NCBI GenBank assembly: GCA_009924885.1
Contig: RFQS01000019.1
Span: 1 to 16,500, forward strand
Source of the DNA: Pseudomonadota bacterium
GTDB taxonomy: Bacteria; Cyanobacteriota; Vampirovibrionia; LMEP-6097
Direction: 5' to 3'
Length of the DNA: 16,500 nt
Within the stretch, counting starts at the first letter, position 1; the number at the start of each line of letters is the position of its first letter. The position numbers and the translations under genes were made by a program. Below are positions 13,116 through 16,500 of this stretch, one piece after another. Below the pieces are notes generated by a model. It saw only the letters and a program-made list of their open reading frames with translations, was not told the origin of the DNA and did not search any database.

Positions 13116-14228
13116 TCACTCTTCCTTAAATTCGATCACTTTCTTTTTTATAATCCTGTCTTTAAAGCTAAACTTCTTATTTTTCTCTCTTTGTGCCAAA
13201 AGAACAGCCGCATTCATCTCACCTAAAACTTGGCAAAGTTTAAAAGTAACATAATGTAACTTTTTCTTATCAAATAAAACTAGGATGTAGAGCAACTCAC
13301 AAGCTACATAAAATATCTTTAAATGCAGATAAAGAGGAATTCTCGCGATCTTAATTTTAGTGAACTCTGGATAAAACAATCTATCTCCATTATTAACCTG
13401 AAATAAATCTGGGGCAGAACGCTTAAGCCTGTCTGTATGAGCTATCCAATAAAGGCTTCTACCTGTTTTAAAATAACTAGTTCTCACATAATGCTCATCT
13501 AGATGCTCTGGTTTAATAGGGTGGAAGACTATACACTGTGGCACATATAGCATTGGAATGTTTATAGCAGCAAGATAATCAAAAAATTCGTAATCCTCAT
13601 GTGAGCCAAGACCACCTTCAGCATTAGCTCCTAAGTCCACTCTGAAAATTCCACAGTTAATAAAAATTTCTCTGCGGATAAAAACATTTATACCTGATGG
13701 ATAATCCGCCTTACCAAACTCTGTGTCAAAAGGATAAAACCTCTCTTCATCACCGTAACTATGACCCCTGAACACATCTTGGTCAACACCATAAGGTGGT
13801 TCTAAATCAAGCCATTCAGGCAAAGCATCCTCCCAGAGAGGTATAGAACGCCCACCATAGACACCTATTTCATGCTGCAAGCAATTAGAAGCTAGCTTAT
13901 AAGCTTCTCTCAGCCAATCCTCATCCAAAGAAATATCATCATGCAGAAAGGCCAGTAGGTTACCTTGCGACTTCTCTATTCCAGTATTGCGTGCAGCCGC
14001 AATACCTTGCATAGGTTCAAAGATATACTTAACGCTTAAAGTATTCGCTTCAATAAATTTATAAATAACGCCTTTAGTATCATCTCCAGAATTATTATCG
14101 ACAAGAATTAATTCAATAGACTGCTCTTCGGGAGCTAAACTTACGTGCTGCTCTAAAATATCATTTAACAATTGCTCAAGCAAATTTGCTCTATTATATG
14201 TGGTGATTATTATACTCAGTTTAATCAT
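13116..14228 (-). CDS. Family 2 glycosyltransferase
   Basis: The product has a GT-A fold for transfer from a nucleotide sugar. It shows the opening SIIITTYNRANLLEQLL (5-21), a nucleotide-binding VDNNSGDDT (43-51), PMQGIAAARNTGIEKSQG (72-89), the metal-binding HDD (96-98, in place of DXD), and a catalytic-base motif SHEDYEF (209-215). The C-terminal 110 residues are basic and contain a moderately hydrophobic stretch, LYLHLKIFYVACELLYILVL (about 302-321), possibly peripheral membrane contact. Donor and acceptor cannot be named, though surface polysaccharide or glycolipid is most common for such enzymes. The stop lies 6 bp from the convergent nagZ stop. The ATG lies 9 bp from the divergent queA start, so its promoter must reach into queA. 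Confidence 0.88.
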   Translation of the reverse strand: MIKLSIIITTYNRANLLEQLLNDILEQHVSLAPEEQSIELILVDNNSGDDTKGVIYKFIEANTLSVKYIFEPMQGIAAARNTGIEKSQGNLLAFLHDDISLDEDWLREAYKLASNCLQHEIGVYGGRSIPLWEDALPEWLDLEPPYGVDQDVFRGHSYGDEERFYPFDTEFGKADYPSGINVFIRREIFINCGIFRVDLGANAEGGLGSHEDYEFFDYLAAINIPMLYVPQCIVFHPIKPEHLDEHYVRTSYFKTGRSLYWIAHTDRLKRSAPDLFQVNNGDRLFYPEFTKIKIARIPLYLHLKIFYVACELLYILVLFDKKKLHYVTFKLCQVLGEMNAAVLLAQREKNKKFSFKDRIIKKKVIEFKEE

Positions 14229-14237
14229 TGAGGAACT

Positions 14238-15413
14238 ATGTTAATTGACGATTTTGATTTTGAGCTACCAGGGGAATTAGTCGCTAAGTATCCACTAAAT
14301 AAAAGGGATAATTCTCGCTTGCTCTATTATAAGCGAGAAATTCAGGAAGCACCAAATCCCCAAGGCACTATTTCACAAGAACTTAATAAAAGTATCGAAC
14401 ATAGATCCTTTAAAGATATCTGCTCCATTTTAAAAACAGGAGATATTTTAGTTAGGAATGTCACCAGAGTGCTAGCCGCAAGATTTTTCGTGATAGATAA
14501 AGAGAAGCCTGAAAATAAAGCGATCGAAATACTTTTAGTTAAAGAATTATCGGATCATGAGGACGACGGAAATGTAGAAAGTGGAGTTTGCGAGCAGTCC
14601 CATAATAAGGAGTACCGCTGGACGGCTCTAGCCAAGCCTGGAAAAAAAATTAAAAACACTCCTAAATCGTACATTGTAAGTGGCTCATCAGAAGAAATAA
14701 TTATTTTCAAGGGAAACACAGAGAATGGAGTTGCGCAAGGGTCTTCGAATGAAGAGGGAATGATGATAGTTGAATTCAAAAGCTATGAGCAATTTATAAA
14801 CATAATCACGAATCACGGCACTATGCCGATACCACCGTATCTACAAAGGAGTGCCGAAGATAGTGATAAAGACCGCTATCAGACGGTCTATTCCAAACAG
14901 GACTCTCTCGGCAGCAGTATTGCAGCACCTACTGCTGGATTGCATTTTACCGAAGAGATCATTCAAGAACTTACAAATAAAGGAGTTGAATTTATAGACT
15001 TAAATTTAGATGTAGGTATAGGAACCTTTAAACCTGTCAGCGTAAGTGAAGTAAAAGATCATAAGATGCATTTCGAGACTTATGAAATCAGTCCTGAAAA
15101 TTGGAATAAAATTCAGTCAGCCAAAGCAGAAGGGAGAAGGGTAATCGCTATCGGCACTACTAGTTTACGCTGCCTTGAAAGCATAGCTATTACTGGTAAA
15201 CTGCGTGGTGAGACTGATTTATACATATACCCTGGGGATTTTAAATTTAAAATTATAGATGGGCTTCTCACTAATTTTCATCTACCTAAATCCACTTTAC
15301 TACTATTAGTAAGCACATTAATTGGCATAGAGGAATGTAAAACCCTTTACAGGATAGCCGTTGAAGAAAAATATCGATTCTTTAGTTATGGTGACTGCTG
15401 CCTTTTGCTTTAA
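14238..15413 (+). CDS. queA: S-adenosylmethionine:tRNA ribosyltransferase-isomerase with repeat-derived inserts
   Basis: QueA moves the ribosyl part of SAM onto preQ1 in tRNA to form epoxyqueuosine. Conserved segments are all present and in order: DFDFELPGELVAKYPL (4-19), VRNVTRVLAARF, MPIPPYLQR, YQTVYSKQ, SIAAPTAGLHFTEE, LDVGIGTFKPV, IAIGTTSLRCLESIA, IYPGDFKFKIIDGLLTNFHL, and the ending YRFFSYGD. The protein has 391 residues against about 340-355 usual. Two extra segments, about 105-122 (DHEDDGNVESGVCEQS) and 159-170 (NTENGVAQGS), correspond to repeat fragments at 14552-14601 and 14713-14745. A third extra stretch near 33-53 is not recognisably repeat-derived. GAGG 5 nt before the ATG supports the start. 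Confidence 0.94.
   Translation: MLIDDFDFELPGELVAKYPLNKRDNSRLLYYKREIQEAPNPQGTISQELNKSIEHRSFKDICSILKTGDILVRNVTRVLAARFFVIDKEKPENKAIEILLVKELSDHEDDGNVESGVCEQSHNKEYRWTALAKPGKKIKNTPKSYIVSGSSEEIIIFKGNTENGVAQGSSNEEGMMIVEFKSYEQFINIITNHGTMPIPPYLQRSAEDSDKDRYQTVYSKQDSLGSSIAAPTAGLHFTEEIIQELTNKGVEFIDLNLDVGIGTFKPVSVSEVKDHKMHFETYEISPENWNKIQSAKAEGRRVIAIGTTSLRCLESIAITGKLRGETDLYIYPGDFKFKIIDGLLTNFHLPKSTLLLLVSTLIGIEECKTLYRIAVEEKYRFFSYGDCCLLL
14552..14601 (+). repeat. 3' repeat fragment 1 inside queA
   Basis: GGATCATGAGGACGACGGAA then ATGTAGAAAGTGGAGTT matches the 3' half of copy A with about four changes. It is followed by an arm-like TGCGAGCAGTCCC. No paired left arm is found upstream. It is read in the same frame as in mqnA (DHEDD-x-N-x-E-x-GV). 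It lies exactly where QueA gains residues between EILLVKEL and YRWTALAKPGKK. Confidence 0.75.
14713..14745 (+). repeat. 3' repeat fragment 2 inside queA
   Basis: GAAACACAGAGAATGGAGTT then GCGCAAGGGTCTT resembles the end of copy B (GAAAACGCAGAAAATGGAGTT plus GTGCATTGGTCTCTT) with one base deleted and a few substitutions. It encodes NTENGVAQGS, nearly the same peptide as the nagZ fragment (NAENGAVQGS). Confidence 0.55.
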
Positions 15414-15444
15414 AACGCAGAAATTGGAGTTTCGCTATACGCCC
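15412..15444 (+). repeat. 3' repeat fragment between queA and adk
   Basis: AAAACGCAGAAATTGGAGTT then TCGCTATACGCCC matches the end of copy A (core end plus arm CGGCTACACGCC) almost base for base. It begins at the queA stop codon. No 5' core is present, since queA coding sequence stands there. Confidence 0.75.
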
Positions 15445-15464
15445 ATGTTAGAATTTTCCAATAC

Positions 15465-16070
15465 ATGGAAAACCTAAGAATTCTATTTATCGGTCCAGCA
15501 GGTGCAGGCAAAGGAACACAGGCAGCTAAGCTCGCAGAAGAGTTTAAGCTTGAACACATCAGCACTGGTGACCTTATCAGAACTGAAATCAAAAGTGAAT
15601 CTGCTTTAGGAAAAGAAGTTAAAGCTATAGTTGAGCGTGGAGAGTTAGTCTCTGACGACATCGTCAATGAAATAGTTAAAAGTAAATTAAAAACCACTAA
15701 TAGATTTCTGTTAGATGGTTACCCAAGAACATTAGAACAAGCTAAATTCTTAGCCGAGGTTAGCCCACTTGATTATATATTCGCCTTAAACGTCCGCAAA
15801 GAAATTCTTGTGGAAAGACTGAGTGGCAGAAGAATGTGTTCTAAAACTCAAGATCCAAACTGTAAAGGCATGTTCCACGTCCTATTCACTCCACCTAAAA
15901 TAGAAGGGCTCTGTGATTTATGTGGTTCAGAGCTATACCAAAGAAAAGATGACAATCCTGAAATTATAGAAAGAAGGCTCAATACTTATGAAGCAGAAAC
16001 TGGCTTACCTTTAAGTCAATTCTATAATAAATATAAATTAAAATATTTGGCATTGAAAAATAATTTATAA
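15465..16070 (+). CDS. adk: Adenylate kinase with zinc-type LID, short C-terminus
   Basis: The enzyme interconverts ATP + AMP and 2 ADP. Visible parts are the P-loop GPAGAGKGT (10-18), STGDLIR (34-40), LLDGYPRTLEQA (83-94) for AMP binding, and a LID with four cysteines C126, C134, C151 and C154 (CDLC), the zinc-binding form. The catalytic arginines are in GRRMC and ERRLNTY. Long adenylate kinases usually end some 12-18 residues later, after the VDG-type strand and last helix. This one stops at LKYLALKNNL, 201 residues in all. The final helix is therefore shortened or the end has been rewritten. The ATG at 15465 has no clear ribosome binding site. It sits in the right arm of CCATGT(15444-)...ACATGG, a possible small hairpin. 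Confidence 0.93.
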   Translation: MENLRILFIGPAGAGKGTQAAKLAEEFKLEHISTGDLIRTEIKSESALGKEVKAIVERGELVSDDIVNEIVKSKLKTTNRFLLDGYPRTLEQAKFLAEVSPLDYIFALNVRKEILVERLSGRRMCSKTQDPNCKGMFHVLFTPPKIEGLCDLCGSELYQRKDDNPEIIERRLNTYEAETGLPLSQFYNKYKLKYLALKNNL

Positions 16071-16089
16071 ATCATTATAACTATAACTA

Positions 16090-16500
16090 TGCAAGCAATT
16101 ATTCAATCATATAGTTTACAAGGTAAAAGAGAATCTAATGAAGACCAACATATTGGTGTATTGAATATTAATAATGAAAGTAAATTAATAAACCCCGTTA
16201 ACTTTATCGGGGTATTTGATGGACACGGTGGAAAACTAGTATCAAAATATTTAAAAATGAACTTGGCGAAATATGTTTTAAAAAAAACAAATATAAATAT
16301 CTATGACCAAAAAACAAATGTAACATCTAGATTTTTTGGTAAGTTATTTGATAAAATCCAAGATGATTTATGTAAGGCTCATCCAGTAGCCGTTAAACGA
16401 TGTGGTTCAACTGCATTATGTGGTGTCATGTACAAGGATGCCAAAAATAATAATAATTTATGGCTCGTTAATGTTGGCGACTCTCGGGCTGTTCTTTATA
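16090..16500 (+). CDS. PP2C-family protein phosphatase (5' part, runs off the right edge)
   Basis: The 137 visible codons begin MQAIIQSYSLQGKRESNEDQ. They contain the PP2C/PPM landmarks in order: RESNEDQ (metal/phosphate site), FIGVFDGHGG (metal-binding DGHGG), CGSTAL, and LVNVGDSRAVLY. These Ser/Thr phosphatases use two Mn or Mg ions. The N-terminus lacks a signal or membrane segment. Compared with bacterial PP2Cs, the VFDGHGGKLVSKYL and GDSRAV forms are closer to eukaryotic and giant-virus enzymes, as far as I can judge. The gene is visibly richer in A, T and Asn/Lys codons than adk 19 nt upstream, and has no Shine-Dalgarno sequence. Recent acquisition from a host or virus is possible. Confidence 0.85.

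Noticed and set aside
14337..14400. Extra stretch near the queA N-terminus as a further repeat insertion
   Set aside because: It does lengthen the protein, but shows no resemblance to the repeat core or arms.
15446..15478. A 10-codon frame (MLEFSNTWKT) overlapping the adk start as a leader peptide
   Set aside because: There is no ribosome binding site and no regulatory logic visible. Short frames like this are common by chance.

Overview
The window reads as an AT-rich bacterial chromosome segment. It is packed with housekeeping and biosynthetic genes, plus a few accessory ones. The best lineage clue is the OmpR-type response regulator at 3859-4596. Its receiver and DNA-binding segments follow the cyanobacterial RpaA pattern closely, including a C-terminal stretch with DDIDTIRVHIRHLRS and YIKTVYGGGYQL. 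No photosynthesis gene is present, and the future MqnA and c-di-AMP cyclase genes fit a heterotroph. My inference is a non-photosynthetic cyanobacterial relative (Melainabacteria/Vampirovibrionia type). This is not proven from the window alone.

Layout. 1-1700: the tail of a DDE transposase, a possible exported protein, and a gene-poor stretch. That stretch holds two very small minus-strand genes (766-915 and 1302-1478). They share a conserved leader containing a covarying hairpin. 1738-6985: a minus-strand run lysA, cdaA, rpaA-like regulator, a small exported glycine-rich protein, and cimA, with short gaps that suggest co-transcription. 6989-9698: plus-strand nadE overlapping mqnA. 9859-11351: a hipA-hipB module read leftward, with hipA first. 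It is preceded by three operators of the HipB type (TATCY-N8-AGATA) spaced exactly 40 bp, plus a half-site one step further. 11502-13109: a NagZ-like glycoside hydrolase with a long unexplained C-terminal part. 13116-14228: a family 2 glycosyltransferase (minus). 14238-16070: queA and adk (plus). 16090-end: the first 137 codons of a PP2C phosphatase of eukaryotic or viral appearance.

The most striking feature is a family of short repeats. Two full copies (8809-8927 inside mqnA, 9730-9854 between mqnA and hipB) share a nearly identical core of about 85 bp. Their flanking arms differ in sequence but are self-complementary in each copy. Five further fragments keep only the 3' part of the repeat: one near the start of cimA, one in nagZ, two in queA, and one between queA and adk. 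The copies inside mqnA, queA and nagZ are all read in the same frame (DDENAE-x-GV or derivatives) and add peptide segments to otherwise conserved enzymes. This is the behaviour known from Rickettsia palindromic elements. The family seen here may be undescribed.

The genes together cover lysine/DAP and isoleucine precursor synthesis, NAD synthesis, menaquinone synthesis, queuosine tRNA modification, cell-wall recycling, c-di-AMP signalling and nucleotide balance.
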